A stretch of 64,000 nt of DNA from positions 1-64,000 of the forward strand of contig NZ_QUOK01000012.1 of assembly GCF_003390325.1 (NCBI RefSeq), read 5' to 3'. This DNA comes from Rhodohalobacter sp. SW132 (lineage in GTDB: Bacteria; Bacteroidota; Rhodothermia; Balneolales; Balneolaceae). The position numbers were made by a program, and so were the translations under genes. A model generated the notes under the pieces. It saw only the letters and a list, made by a program, of their open reading frames with translations, was not told the origin of the DNA and ran no database searches. Shown here in pieces: positions 9,006 to 16,966 of the stretch (positions are counted from its first letter, which is position 1; the number at the start of each line of letters is the position of its first letter).

Positions 9006-9149
9006 CAAAAACAGTCCAAAAAGGGCGTTAGTTAATTTGATTCGTCAACAATTATGTCATGCCGGACTCCGATCCGGCATCTCCTGCCTTGTTAAGGACG
9101 GGAGATCACGCATCGAGTGCGAGATGACGCCCTTTTTGGACTGTTTTTG
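9006..9149. mobile_element. MITE-like element with 23-bp perfect terminal inverted repeats
   Basis: Left end 9006-9028 begins CAAAAACAGTCCAAAAAGGG; right end 9127-9149 is its exact reverse complement over 23 bp. The 98-bp interior encodes no protein but holds a second palindrome, ATGCCGGA (9059-9066) / TCCGGCAT (9073-9080), and a looser one built on TCTCC...GGAGA. This nested structure is typical of a non-autonomous miniature transposable element or a compound REP. No clear target-site duplication was seen. Confidence 0.6.
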
Positions 9150-9405
9150 ACATTTTTAAATCGAACTCAGGTTTTAAAAATGAGGTTATTATTCAATTGG
9201 TTTTAAATAGTTTAGAAAATAAAAAATGGATGAAAATCAGATTATTATGATAGGTGTAAAGATAATTTCACGCTTAGTCTAATGTATAGGCTTGTTAAAA
9301 TTGAGATACGATTTTGGTATAAAGAATAAGGGGTGGCATAGAAATTTTACAGGCTCTTAAGTAGACATATTGATAACGCAAATGTAATTGAAACAGGGGG
9401 TAAGT

Positions 9406-9768
9406 ATGAGGGATAAAGTAGATGTATCAAACTCAATAAAAATATTGAACGAAAATCTGAACAGTGTTGCAAGAGTGGCAGAGTGGGCGGATGTAATGGG
9501 GTACGACTGCCCGAAAAAGTTCGCCAGAAGCTTTTTGAAGCATTACTACGAACGCCCGCAAGCCTACCTGAAATATGTCCGTTTGAAAAGTATTACTCGG
9601 GATTTGCGTGATGGCAAGCAGTCAAATTTCATGATTGCGATAAAACACGGAATTCCGGATGAGATTGCGCTCAATAAGTTTGTGAACTACCATCTTGGAT
9701 GTTCACCCACTGATATTAAGCGAATGACGACTGAACAGGCTGAAAGATGTATTGGGAAAATTCGGTAG
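9406..9768 (+). CDS. stand-alone AraC-type HTH regulator, probable eCIS regulator
   Basis: A 120-residue protein consisting only of an AraC/XylS-like DNA-binding domain with two helix-turn-helix units: 'SVARVAEWADVMGYDCPKKFARSFLKHYYERPQAYLKYVRL' and the second at 'IAIKHGIPDEIALNKFVNYHLGCSPTDIKRM'. No ligand-binding domain. The start chosen is the ATG at 9406, with a GGGGG purine run just upstream; a TTG at 9388 would add six residues. Its stop codon lies inside the direct-repeat element that precedes the eCIS operon, so it is placed to control that operon. Members of such short AraC-like families often bind direct repeats, which fits; the regulatory link is inference. Confidence 0.7.
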   Translation: MRDKVDVSNSIKILNENLNSVARVAEWADVMGYDCPKKFARSFLKHYYERPQAYLKYVRLKSITRDLRDGKQSNFMIAIKHGIPDEIALNKFVNYHLGCSPTDIKRMTTEQAERCIGKIR

Positions 9769-9782
9769 TAAAGTTCGGTAGT
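9763..9782 (+). promoter_or_regulatory. direct-repeat operator upstream of the eCIS operon
   Basis: CGGTAGTAAAGTTCGGTAGT: two CGGTAGT half-sites 13 bp apart. A -10-like CTATTAT follows nine bases downstream (9792-9798). The same element, with one base changed, occurs at 38966-38985 before the M15 peptidase gene. The first half-site overlaps the stop codon of the AraC-like gene. Confidence 0.62.
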
Positions 9783-9875
9783 GAGACTCTACTATTATTT
9801 ATCTATAGTGCATCATAGCAAATGTCTCATTCAACAGCCGGAAGGCTATTAAATTGTGTATAGAGAGGGAACTTA

Positions 9876-10493
9876 ATGATACACACATCTCTAACTTTTC
9901 TAACCCGGCAGATCAATGAAGATCTGAAATTACGGACGGATGATCCCGATACGGAACGGATATTTTTGACAAGTGTGGCTACTGAAAGTGCCGGTATTGT
10001 GATTCCCGACAGCTCCCTGGGGCTCTCGCTGATCAATATCGAGGAGGAGAGACATTTTAAAGACCAGAAGACCACCGTCTTAAATGAAAATGGCATCGCC
10101 GAGCAGATGAATCCGGAGATTAAGCTGAACCTGTTTATCCTGATTTCGGCCAACTTCCAGGATACCCGTCAGCAGGATCCGAGTGATGATTATGTGGAAG
10201 GGCTAAAACAATTGTCGTACGTAATCTCTTTTTTTCAGTCCAAAAATGTATTCACCCCGGATAACTCCCCGGCCATGAGTGAAATCGATCCGGAGCTTCA
10301 AAAATTGGTAGTTGAGCTCTACTCCTATTCGTTTGAGCAGCTCTACAATTTCTGGAGTGTTGTTGGAGCGAAATATTTACCGTCGGTTCTCTACCGCGTC
10401 CGGCTGATTCGCTTCCAGGAGAAATCGATCAAATCTACGGCACTGCCTATCGAGAAAATTGGAATTCACAGTCATGGGAAGAATCATGGTTAG
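9876..10493 (+). CDS. eCIS tube terminator / cap adaptor, DUF4255 (Pvc16/Afp16-like)
   Basis: A 205-residue protein with the DUF4255/Pvc16 N-terminal fold: 'MIHTSLTFLTRQINEDLKLR', 'PEIKLNLFILISANF' and 'YVEGLKQLSYVISFFQSKNVFTPDNSP', ending 'LPSVLYRVRLIRFQ'. In Afp and PVC particles this family caps the distal end of the tube and joins it to the sheath. Good purine-rich SD (GAGAGGGA) before the ATG. First structural gene of the eCIS operon; the following gene overlaps its stop codon by eight bases, indicating translational coupling. Confidence 0.88.
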   Translation: MIHTSLTFLTRQINEDLKLRTDDPDTERIFLTSVATESAGIVIPDSSLGLSLINIEEERHFKDQKTTVLNENGIAEQMNPEIKLNLFILISANFQDTRQQDPSDDYVEGLKQLSYVISFFQSKNVFTPDNSPAMSEIDPELQKLVVELYSYSFEQLYNFWSVVGAKYLPSVLYRVRLIRFQEKSIKSTALPIEKIGIHSHGKNHG

Positions 10494-11613
10494 CATTAAC
10501 TATAAAAGGCTGTTTAACCTCCACTTGTTTCATAATTATTATGAAAACGGGCGTCCGACTGGAATTCATCTGCATCCCGCTCATCAAACCGCCCGCAAGA
10601 TGAAGGGGGCAAATATGCTCTTTAAGCGAATTCCGGGCGGTGTGGTTGTGCTGTATCGTGCGGGAGAGGACGAAACAACGCCGGTTGTTGAACTGGATCC
10701 CGATCAGCGGTTCACGTTCTTCATCACATCAGATCATAAAACCGAATTTCAGAATATCACGCAGCTGGATCTCGCACCAGATGACCGTTTTCATTCCGGC
10801 AGCATTCTTCATTTCAGTAATGATCCGGAAAATCCTTCTATCGATCCAGATCAGCCGGAAGGGATCTTCCATTCCATTCTTGACGGAACCCGAAACACGG
10901 TGTTCAACTATTTCTTTCAGATTGATGGTAACCCTGATGTGGTGCTCTTACAAGTTAGTAACGATGAGGGGGACTTGATATCCCTTGGTAAAACCGTTGA
11001 TGGATCACCTCTGCCCACCTCTCTTACTCTGGAGAAAACCGATGAAGACACCTATAGCCGTAGACTTGATCTGCAAAACCAACCCGCCGGGCGATATACG
11101 GTGACTATCCGAAACGAAGATGATGACGAAACTTTAAAGGAAGAAACATTTTATGTGGACGACCGGCTGGCATCCCGCAATATTTTGGGTATTGCTGAAA
11201 TCAAATATACCAGCGGAACCGGCCATCTCTATGGCGCCACCGAAGAGTACAGGCTCAGTTTTACCCGTAAAGAGACCATCTGGACCTACTACATTGTCAA
11301 CAAAAACGGGAACGTTATTTTTGATGATCATGACCTCGAAATCACAGAACAGGTAACCAACGGTTCTCCTCCCGTGCAGTTTAGCGTCGATGGAGATCAG
11401 CCCAACACGGATATTAAAATCAACGGGCAAGAGACTGTGATTTTCAAATCGCAAACTCCCATTCCGTTTACCGACAGACCTAAAGCCAGTCTTCGGCTGC
11501 TTAGAAACCCCGGAAGCATAGAGCTGGTCGGGAACCTGCCAAACCCCTCTCATTTTGGTGTCGAGAAGGTGGTTAATGGCATTCCTGAAAGCGAAATATT
11601 TGTATTCATTTAA
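10486..11613 (+). CDS. eCIS-associated hypothetical, possible cap component
   Basis: The 375-residue product is not a family I can name with certainty. N-terminus 'INYKRLFNLHLFHNYYENGRPTGIHLHPAHQTARKMKGANMLFKRIPGGVVVLY'; the remainder is beta-rich with 'RYTVTIRNEDDDETLKEETFYVDD' looking like an Ig-type strand pattern. No signal peptide or TM segment, so cytosolic assembly. Position directly after the DUF4255 cap adaptor and translational overlap suggest a cap or distal-end role, as for the second cap gene in Bacteroidota eCIS such as AlgoCIS; this is inference by context. ATG at 10486 is chosen for its GGGAAG SD; ATG 10474 is an alternative. Confidence 0.65.
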   Translation: MVSINYKRLFNLHLFHNYYENGRPTGIHLHPAHQTARKMKGANMLFKRIPGGVVVLYRAGEDETTPVVELDPDQRFTFFITSDHKTEFQNITQLDLAPDDRFHSGSILHFSNDPENPSIDPDQPEGIFHSILDGTRNTVFNYFFQIDGNPDVVLLQVSNDEGDLISLGKTVDGSPLPTSLTLEKTDEDTYSRRLDLQNQPAGRYTVTIRNEDDDETLKEETFYVDDRLASRNILGIAEIKYTSGTGHLYGATEEYRLSFTRKETIWTYYIVNKNGNVIFDDHDLEITEQVTNGSPPVQFSVDGDQPNTDIKINGQETVIFKSQTPIPFTDRPKASLRLLRNPGSIELVGNLPNPSHFGVEKVVNGIPESEIFVFI

Positions 11614-11631
11614 CTCTAAATCAACGCCATC

Positions 11632-13389
11632 ATGCCCGATTATAAAACACCCGGTGTCTATATTGAAGAGATCTCAACTCTGCCGGCTTCCGTTGCAGCT
11701 GTCGCCACCGCCATCCCTGCATTTGTAGGCTACACACAAAAAAAAGAACGAAATGGGGAGACCATTCCAGACAATACTCCTGTCCGTATCACTTCGATGC
11801 TGGAATACCATGAAATATTTGGCATGCCGTTCGATGAGCAGTTTGCTATCACGCTTACACCCAATCCCGATGATCTGGATATCACAGATATTTCGATACC
11901 TGATCCATCAGGAATGTCGCCCTACCTGCTTTATTACCAGCTGCAGATGTTTTATGCGAATGGCGGCGGCCCCTGCCATGTAGTTTCAGTAGGAACATAC
12001 GTAGATGCTCCCGCATCGTCATCCGACATAAGCGTGGGAGACCTGGAGGGGGGAATCACCGCATTGGAACAGGAAGATGAGCCAACTTTGCTGGTCGTTC
12101 CGGAGGCTGTTCACTTAGATTCAACCGACCGAACAGCCATTCATAATCAATTGCTGGCTCAGTGCAATAAACTGCAGGACCGGTTTGCCATTATGGATGT
12201 TTTGGCTAACCCCGACACCAATACCGTAGAGGAAGATGCTGCCGCATTCCGTGATGAGGTGGGTACAAGCAATCTGAAGTATGGAGCGTCCTACTATCCT
12301 TCGCTTAAAACCAGCCTGAATTACTATTACAAAGATGCTTCTGTGCTGATAACCGATGATCGTCCCGATGGACCGTATCATTTGAGCTCGTTGAGGGTAA
12401 TTGGTGAAGGGGCCAATTACGCAATTGGGCAGATTTCATTTGCCGGCAATGATGTTGTCGGCGATATATTTGACATTGATGGTGAAACATTTGAAGCGGT
12501 AGCATCTGAAGGGGATGACCCGGTTACCGGTGATTACGGTTTTGTGCGAGGATCCGGCCCGGCTACAACCGCAGCAAGCCTTCTGGAAGCCATACAGGCA
12601 GCCGGCAATGACAACTACACCGCTGAGCGATCCAGCGAAATTATCACCCTTACGGCTACGGCTGAAGGAACTGCAGGGGCGGACATCGTTCTTACCTATA
12701 CCGACAATGGAGGCGGGGAAGGCAGTGTATCCGGAGACGACACTTTTGATATCATAGATCCGGACAAAACACTCTACAATAGGATTAAAAAAAAGCTCGA
12801 AAGGCCAGTTGAACTATATCCGTCCGGGGCCATGGCAGGTATATACGCCCGAGTAGATCGTCAGCGCGGCGTATGGAAAGCTCCGGCAAATGTAAGTGTT
12901 AATCGTGTGCGAGAGCCCGGCCTGCCCATCAGCAGCCAGGACCAGGAGGGGTTAAATATTGATGCCAATTCCGGAAAATCGATCAACGCTATCCGCCAGT
13001 TTGCCGGTAAAGGAACACTGGTTTGGGGAGCCCGAACCCTGGCCGGCAACGACAACGAATGGCGTTATATTCCTGTAAGACGGCTGTTTATCTTCATTGA
13101 GGAGTCAATCGAGAAAGCCACGGAGTTTGTCGTCTTTGAACCCAATGATGCCAAAACGTGGCTTCGCGTAAAATCGATGATAGAGAACTTTCTGGCAAAA
13201 CTTTGGAGAGACGGAGCCCTGGCAGGTGCCACCCCGGATGAGGCATTTTTTGTGAAGGTGGGCCTGGGGCAGACGATGCCCCCTCTCGACATTCTTGAAG
13301 GCCGAATGAATATCGAAGTTGGCCTGTCTGCGGTGCGTCCGGCTGAATTTATCATCCTGAAATTCTCTCATAAACTGCAGGAATCGTGA
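11632..13389 (+). CDS. contractile sheath protein 1 with inserted domain
   Basis: A 585-residue phage-tail-sheath-family protein. The N-terminus 'PDYKTPGVYIEEISTLPASVAAVATAIPAFVGYT' and the C-terminal block ('GIYARVDRQRGVWKAPANV', 'GKGTLVWGARTLAGNDNEWRYIPVRRLFIFIEESI', 'AEFIILKFSHKLQES') are the linkers that knit sheath subunits into the handshake mesh. It stores the energy for contraction. About 110 extra residues (about 245-375), absent from sheath 2, form a beta-rich insertion with 'GDIFDIDGETFEAVA' and 'AASLLEAIQAAG', predicted to project from the particle surface. Forms a tandem pair with the next gene. Confidence 0.93.
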   Translation: MPDYKTPGVYIEEISTLPASVAAVATAIPAFVGYTQKKERNGETIPDNTPVRITSMLEYHEIFGMPFDEQFAITLTPNPDDLDITDISIPDPSGMSPYLLYYQLQMFYANGGGPCHVVSVGTYVDAPASSSDISVGDLEGGITALEQEDEPTLLVVPEAVHLDSTDRTAIHNQLLAQCNKLQDRFAIMDVLANPDTNTVEEDAAAFRDEVGTSNLKYGASYYPSLKTSLNYYYKDASVLITDDRPDGPYHLSSLRVIGEGANYAIGQISFAGNDVVGDIFDIDGETFEAVASEGDDPVTGDYGFVRGSGPATTAASLLEAIQAAGNDNYTAERSSEIITLTATAEGTAGADIVLTYTDNGGGEGSVSGDDTFDIIDPDKTLYNRIKKKLERPVELYPSGAMAGIYARVDRQRGVWKAPANVSVNRVREPGLPISSQDQEGLNIDANSGKSINAIRQFAGKGTLVWGARTLAGNDNEWRYIPVRRLFIFIEESIEKATEFVVFEPNDAKTWLRVKSMIENFLAKLWRDGALAGATPDEAFFVKVGLGQTMPPLDILEGRMNIEVGLSAVRPAEFIILKFSHKLQES

Positions 13390-13430
13390 TTGACAACTAC
13401 CCAGAATTATTCAGGAGTGGTCCCCTTTTT

Positions 13431-13455
13431 GTCTCATCAGGAAAGGAGACTTTTT
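13431..13455 (+). terminator. weak hairpin between the two sheath genes
   Basis: GTCTC / GAGAC stem with a 10-nt spacer followed by TTTTT. Too short for a strong terminator; may act as a partial attenuator or RNA-processing site setting the ratio of the two sheath proteins. Confidence 0.3.
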
Positions 13456-13506
13456 GAGAATTAATTTTAAATCAAACTAAGGAAATAACCACCAAATCCC
13501 ACCACT

Positions 13507-14988
13507 ATGCCAGACTATAAAACTCCCGGCGTTTACATTGAAGAGATCTCCACACTGCCCGCTTCTGTAGCAGCAGTAGCTACCGCAATTCCCGCCTTTA
13601 TTGGCCACACGGATAAAGCCGGCAAAGGGGATGACCCAGAGGAGCTTCGCGGCGAACCCACCCGCATTACCTCCATGCTTGATTATATCGACATTTTCGG
13701 CGGGCCAAATCCAGAAGAGCTCGATGTGACCGTAACCGATACTTACACCGGAACGGACGGCGAAGAGGCAGAAATGATTGACCGGGCAATTACAGGAAAT
13801 CTGCCTGACCCCATCAGCAACTATAAAATGTACTACGCCCTGCAGATGTTCTTTAACAATGGAGGCGGCCCGTGCTATATCGTATCTGTAAACGATTATG
13901 ACAACGATGTTGAAGCCGGCGACGATGACACCACACCTACGAATCTTCTTGGCGGGCTAAAAAAGCTTGCAAAATATGACGAACCGACTCTCATTGTCTT
14001 TCCTGACCAGATGGGAATTGTTGCCTATAAAGATGTATATGAGGCCGCCCTTGCACAGTGCCGCACTCTGCGCGACCGCTTTGTGATTATGGATGTAAAA
14101 GAGGTAACGGATGATCCCATTGCTGATGCAACCACATTCAGAGATGACGGAATTGGGATGGGGAACCTGAAATATGGCGCGGTGTACTATCCCTACCTGA
14201 AAACCAGCCTGAATTATGGATATAACGATCAATCTAACGATGAACCAACCTCTTTAAGCATAACTCACCGAAAAGAATATGTCGGTTCAGGCAACCCTTC
14301 CGGACCAGCCGGAGTTCCAGGTGATACTACTCCGTTTCTTTATGATATTAGCAATGAGGATCCAAACCTCTATCGCTCTATAACCGCCGAACTATCCAAA
14401 TTACGGGTTGACCTGGCACCCTCGGCCGCAATCGCCGGAATCTATGCGAGAGTTGACCGCCAGCGCGGTGTCTGGAAGGCACCGGCCAACGTGGATGTCC
14501 GCTCGGTTGTTGGCCCTACCCTGAAGGTATCACACGCCCAGCAGGAAACCCTGAATGTGGATGCCGGTTCCGGAAAATCGATCAACGCCATCCGCACGTT
14601 TACCGGCAAGGGAACACTTGTATGGGGTGCCCGAACACTGGCCGGAAACGACAATGAGTGGCGCTACATCCCCGTGAGGAGACTCTACATCTTCGTGGAA
14701 GAGTCCGTGAAGAAGGCCACTGAATTTGTGGTTTTCGAACCGAACACTGCCAATACCTGGCTGCGTGTAAAATCGATGATCGAGAACTTTCTTTCGAAGC
14801 TTTGGAGAGATGGTGCCCTGGCAGGGGCCAAGCCAGAAGAGGCTTTCTTTGTGCGCGTAGGCCTTGGGCAAACCATGAACGCGCTCGACATCCTTGAAGG
14901 ACGAATGAATGTTGAAATCGGGCTTGCTGCTGTGCGGCCCGCCGAGTTTATCATCCTGAAATTTTCTCACAAACTCCAGGAGTCCTGA
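13507..14988 (+). CDS. contractile sheath protein 2
   Basis: A 493-residue paralogue of the preceding gene. The first 31 residues are identical apart from the end ('...AIPAFIGHT'), and the last 200 residues are very similar, ending with the same 'FSHKLQES'. Lacks the surface insertion; instead 'SLSITHRKEYVGSGNPSGPAGVPGDTTPFLYD' bridges that position. Multiple sheath paralogues are normal in eCIS (Afp2-4), where one usually forms the bulk and another sits at the baseplate end. Separate from sheath 1 by a 117-bp gap with a weak hairpin, so expression levels may differ. Confidence 0.93.
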   Translation: MPDYKTPGVYIEEISTLPASVAAVATAIPAFIGHTDKAGKGDDPEELRGEPTRITSMLDYIDIFGGPNPEELDVTVTDTYTGTDGEEAEMIDRAITGNLPDPISNYKMYYALQMFFNNGGGPCYIVSVNDYDNDVEAGDDDTTPTNLLGGLKKLAKYDEPTLIVFPDQMGIVAYKDVYEAALAQCRTLRDRFVIMDVKEVTDDPIADATTFRDDGIGMGNLKYGAVYYPYLKTSLNYGYNDQSNDEPTSLSITHRKEYVGSGNPSGPAGVPGDTTPFLYDISNEDPNLYRSITAELSKLRVDLAPSAAIAGIYARVDRQRGVWKAPANVDVRSVVGPTLKVSHAQQETLNVDAGSGKSINAIRTFTGKGTLVWGARTLAGNDNEWRYIPVRRLYIFVEESVKKATEFVVFEPNTANTWLRVKSMIENFLSKLWRDGALAGAKPEEAFFVRVGLGQTMNALDILEGRMNVEIGLAAVRPAEFIILKFSHKLQES

Positions 14989-15060
14989 TATTTCGAAATG
15001 GCAATCCACACATTCTAATATCCAAATACGATTAAACCAATAAACCAAACCTGAACGATT

Positions 15061-15495
15061 ATGGCTGTTAATTATCCAGTATCCGCATTTCACTACCAGG
15101 TTGAGTCCGGAATGACCCGTATCGGGTTCACCGAAGTCACCGGGCTGAACGTAGAACTACAAACCATCGACTACAGGGAGGGCAGCTCGCTCGATTACCA
15201 GGTGAGCAAGATGCCCGGCATTCCACAGTACTCCAATATCACCCTGAAGCGGGGCATATTCAGATCAGACAATGAGTTTTTCCAGTGGCTGAACACAGTA
15301 AAAATGAACAACATTGAGCGGCGTGATATCACCATCAGCCTGCTGAATGAAGAGCATGAGCCGGTGATGGTCTGGAAAGTTCGGGAGGCCTGGCCCTGCA
15401 AAGTTGAGGGTCCGTCGCTCAACTCCACCGGTAACGAAGTGGCGGTTGAGTCGATTGAACTCTGCCACGAAGGTCTTGTTATCGAAACTCCATAA
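15061..15495 (+). CDS. eCIS inner tube protein 1 (Afp1-like)
   Basis: A 144-residue T4 gp19/Hcp-fold tube protein: 'YPVSAFHYQVESGMTRIGFTEVTGLNVELQTIDYREG', 'MPGIPQYSNITLKRGIF', 'DITISLLNEEHEPVMVWKVREAWPCKVEGPSLNSTGNEVAVESIELCHEGL'. Hexamers stack to make the lumen that carries cargo. Length is typical. Lies immediately before a second tube paralogue, 13 bp apart. Confidence 0.93.
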   Translation: MAVNYPVSAFHYQVESGMTRIGFTEVTGLNVELQTIDYREGSSLDYQVSKMPGIPQYSNITLKRGIFRSDNEFFQWLNTVKMNNIERRDITISLLNEEHEPVMVWKVREAWPCKVEGPSLNSTGNEVAVESIELCHEGLVIETP

Positions 15496-15508
15496 CCGAA
15501 TATACACT

Positions 15509-15976
15509 ATGGCTCAGTTTCATCCGCCCACCGGTTTTCATTTTTTGGTCAGGTTTGAGGGGCTTCTGCTCTCTTACCCCGGCATTCCTGATATCGGGTT
15601 CCAGGAAGTATCCGGAATCAATGTGGATATCGGGGTGGAGGAGTACCAAGAGGGCGGCGAAAACCGGTTCGCGCACAGGCTGCCGCAGCCGGTAAGCTAC
15701 CCTAATCTTGTGATGAAACGAGGTATGCTGATTGGATCGCAACTAATGCAGTGGTTCAGGGAAGCCGTGGAAGGATTTACTTTTGAAGCAAATGACATCA
15801 CTGTTGTGCTGCTTAATAGTGATCACATTCCGCTCCAGGCGTGGAATTTCATCAATGCCTGGCCTGTAAAATGGTCGGTTGATGGTCTACACGCCGAAGA
15901 AAACAAGATCATGATTGAGAGCATTGAGTTTGCCTACCAGTATTACCGTCGGATCGATCCCACATCCATTTTATAA
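15509..15976 (+). CDS. eCIS inner tube protein 2 (Afp5-like)
   Basis: A 155-residue tube-fold protein: 'PTGFHFLVRFEGLLLSYPGIPDIGFQEVSGINVDIGVEEYQEGGENRFAHRLPQPVSYPNLVMKRG', then 'DITVVLLNSDHIPLQAWNFINAWPVKWSVDGLHAEENKIMIESIEFAYQYYRRI'. Diverged from tube protein 1 and closer to the Afp5/tube-initiator type that contacts the baseplate. ATG at 15509 chosen: it begins family-like sequence 13 bp after the previous stop, whereas the longer in-frame reading overlaps the upstream gene by 90 bp. Confidence 0.9.
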   Translation: MAQFHPPTGFHFLVRFEGLLLSYPGIPDIGFQEVSGINVDIGVEEYQEGGENRFAHRLPQPVSYPNLVMKRGMLIGSQLMQWFREAVEGFTFEANDITVVLLNSDHIPLQAWNFINAWPVKWSVDGLHAEENKIMIESIEFAYQYYRRIDPTSIL

Positions 15977-15994
15977 CTATAAAAACTGACCACC

Positions 15995-16156
15995 ATGCCT
16001 ATAGAAGTTCGTGAACTTGTGATAAAAGCCGTTGTGAACAACAACGAAAAACCGGTATCAGGGAAAAAAGGACATGATAAACAAATCTCCCAAAAAAATG
16101 TGGAAGCGGGCCTGGAAGAAGTGCTGAAGCTAATTAGAAACCGAAACGAGCGATAG
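15995..16156 (+). CDS. DUF5908-family small eCIS protein
   Basis: A 53-residue ORF beginning 'MPIEVRELVIKAVVNNNE' and ending in the basic 'LIRNRNER'. The start 'MPIEI(R/K)ELVIKA' is the hallmark of DUF5908, a tiny protein regularly found between tube and LysM genes in Bacteroidota eCIS loci. Role unknown, presumably assembly or baseplate linked. It fills the 188-bp gap between tube 2 and the LysM gene, spaced by 18 and 7 bp. Confidence 0.82.
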   Translation: MPIEVRELVIKAVVNNNEKPVSGKKGHDKQISQKNVEAGLEEVLKLIRNRNER

Positions 16157-16163
16157 CAAGAAA

Positions 16164-16955
16164 ATGGGTTTAAAAGATATATTTTCCCCACAAGGGAGCC
16201 TCGAGAAGCTAAAGATTACCGCTTTTGAGGATGATGAATATTCAGCAACAACAGCCACCTACGTGGTGATGTATAATCCCACATCGTTCAGCTACAGGGT
16301 CACCTCCGACTGGCTCCCTGAAGAAGGAGTAGTTCCTGATGCCCGACAGCTGCAATTTCGGGCCAACAAATCAGACAGCGTCTCTTTTGAATTTCTGTTT
16401 GATGCGACGGGTGCCTCTCCTCCCGGAAACGATATGTCCGGCGACCTGGAACTCGGCTACCTTGGTGATAACAGCATCAACGACGACCTGATCAGCGATG
16501 AGCGTGAAAGCGCCATTGAAATTATTCAGGAAGATAAACATGTAGACCGGGCCATTACCCGCTACCTGGAAATCACACAAAATATCCAGTCATCTACCCA
16601 TACACCAAACTACCTTCAGATTAACTGGGGAGCGTACCAGTTCCGGGGAGTGGTTCAGGATACAACGATCAGCTACAAGCTCTTTAATTCTGCCGGTCTT
16701 CCTATCCGTGCCACGGTTAGTTCTAACTTTGTACAGTCTCTGTCACGGAAGGAGCAGGCGGCTCTGGCGGGACGGGAATCAGCGGATCTTACCCATAAAC
16801 GGATTGTAAAAGAGGGAGATACCCTGCCGCTGCTGGCTAAACGAATCTACGGTGATCCATCTTTTTACATCGAAATTGCAAGGGTAAACAAACTGAAAAA
16901 TTTCAGAAATCTAAAGACAGGGCAGGAACTTATTCTGCCACCTGTTCAAAAATAA
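16164..16955 (+). CDS. eCIS tube initiator with C-terminal LysM (Afp7/Pvc7-like)
   Basis: The 263-residue product has an N-terminal CIS_tube domain ('LEKLKITAFEDDEYSATTATYVVMYNPTSFSYRVTSDW') and a C-terminal LysM module at about residues 210-262 ('IVKEGDTLPLLAKRIYGDPSFYIEIARVNKLKNFRNLKTGQELILP'). In AFP/PVC the equivalent protein starts the tube at the spike and its LysM helps hold the baseplate, analogous to phage gp53. Starts 7 bp after the DUF5908 stop. Confidence 0.9.
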   Translation: MGLKDIFSPQGSLEKLKITAFEDDEYSATTATYVVMYNPTSFSYRVTSDWLPEEGVVPDARQLQFRANKSDSVSFEFLFDATGASPPGNDMSGDLELGYLGDNSINDDLISDERESAIEIIQEDKHVDRAITRYLEITQNIQSSTHTPNYLQINWGAYQFRGVVQDTTISYKLFNSAGLPIRATVSSNFVQSLSRKEQAALAGRESADLTHKRIVKEGDTLPLLAKRIYGDPSFYIEIARVNKLKNFRNLKTGQELILPPVQK

Positions 16956-16966
16956 ATTAACCTACT

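Noticed and set aside
9321-9345. TGGCA near 9333 as a sigma-54 promoter of the AraC-like gene
   Set aside because: The partner -12 element would be TTTTA, with no TTGC.
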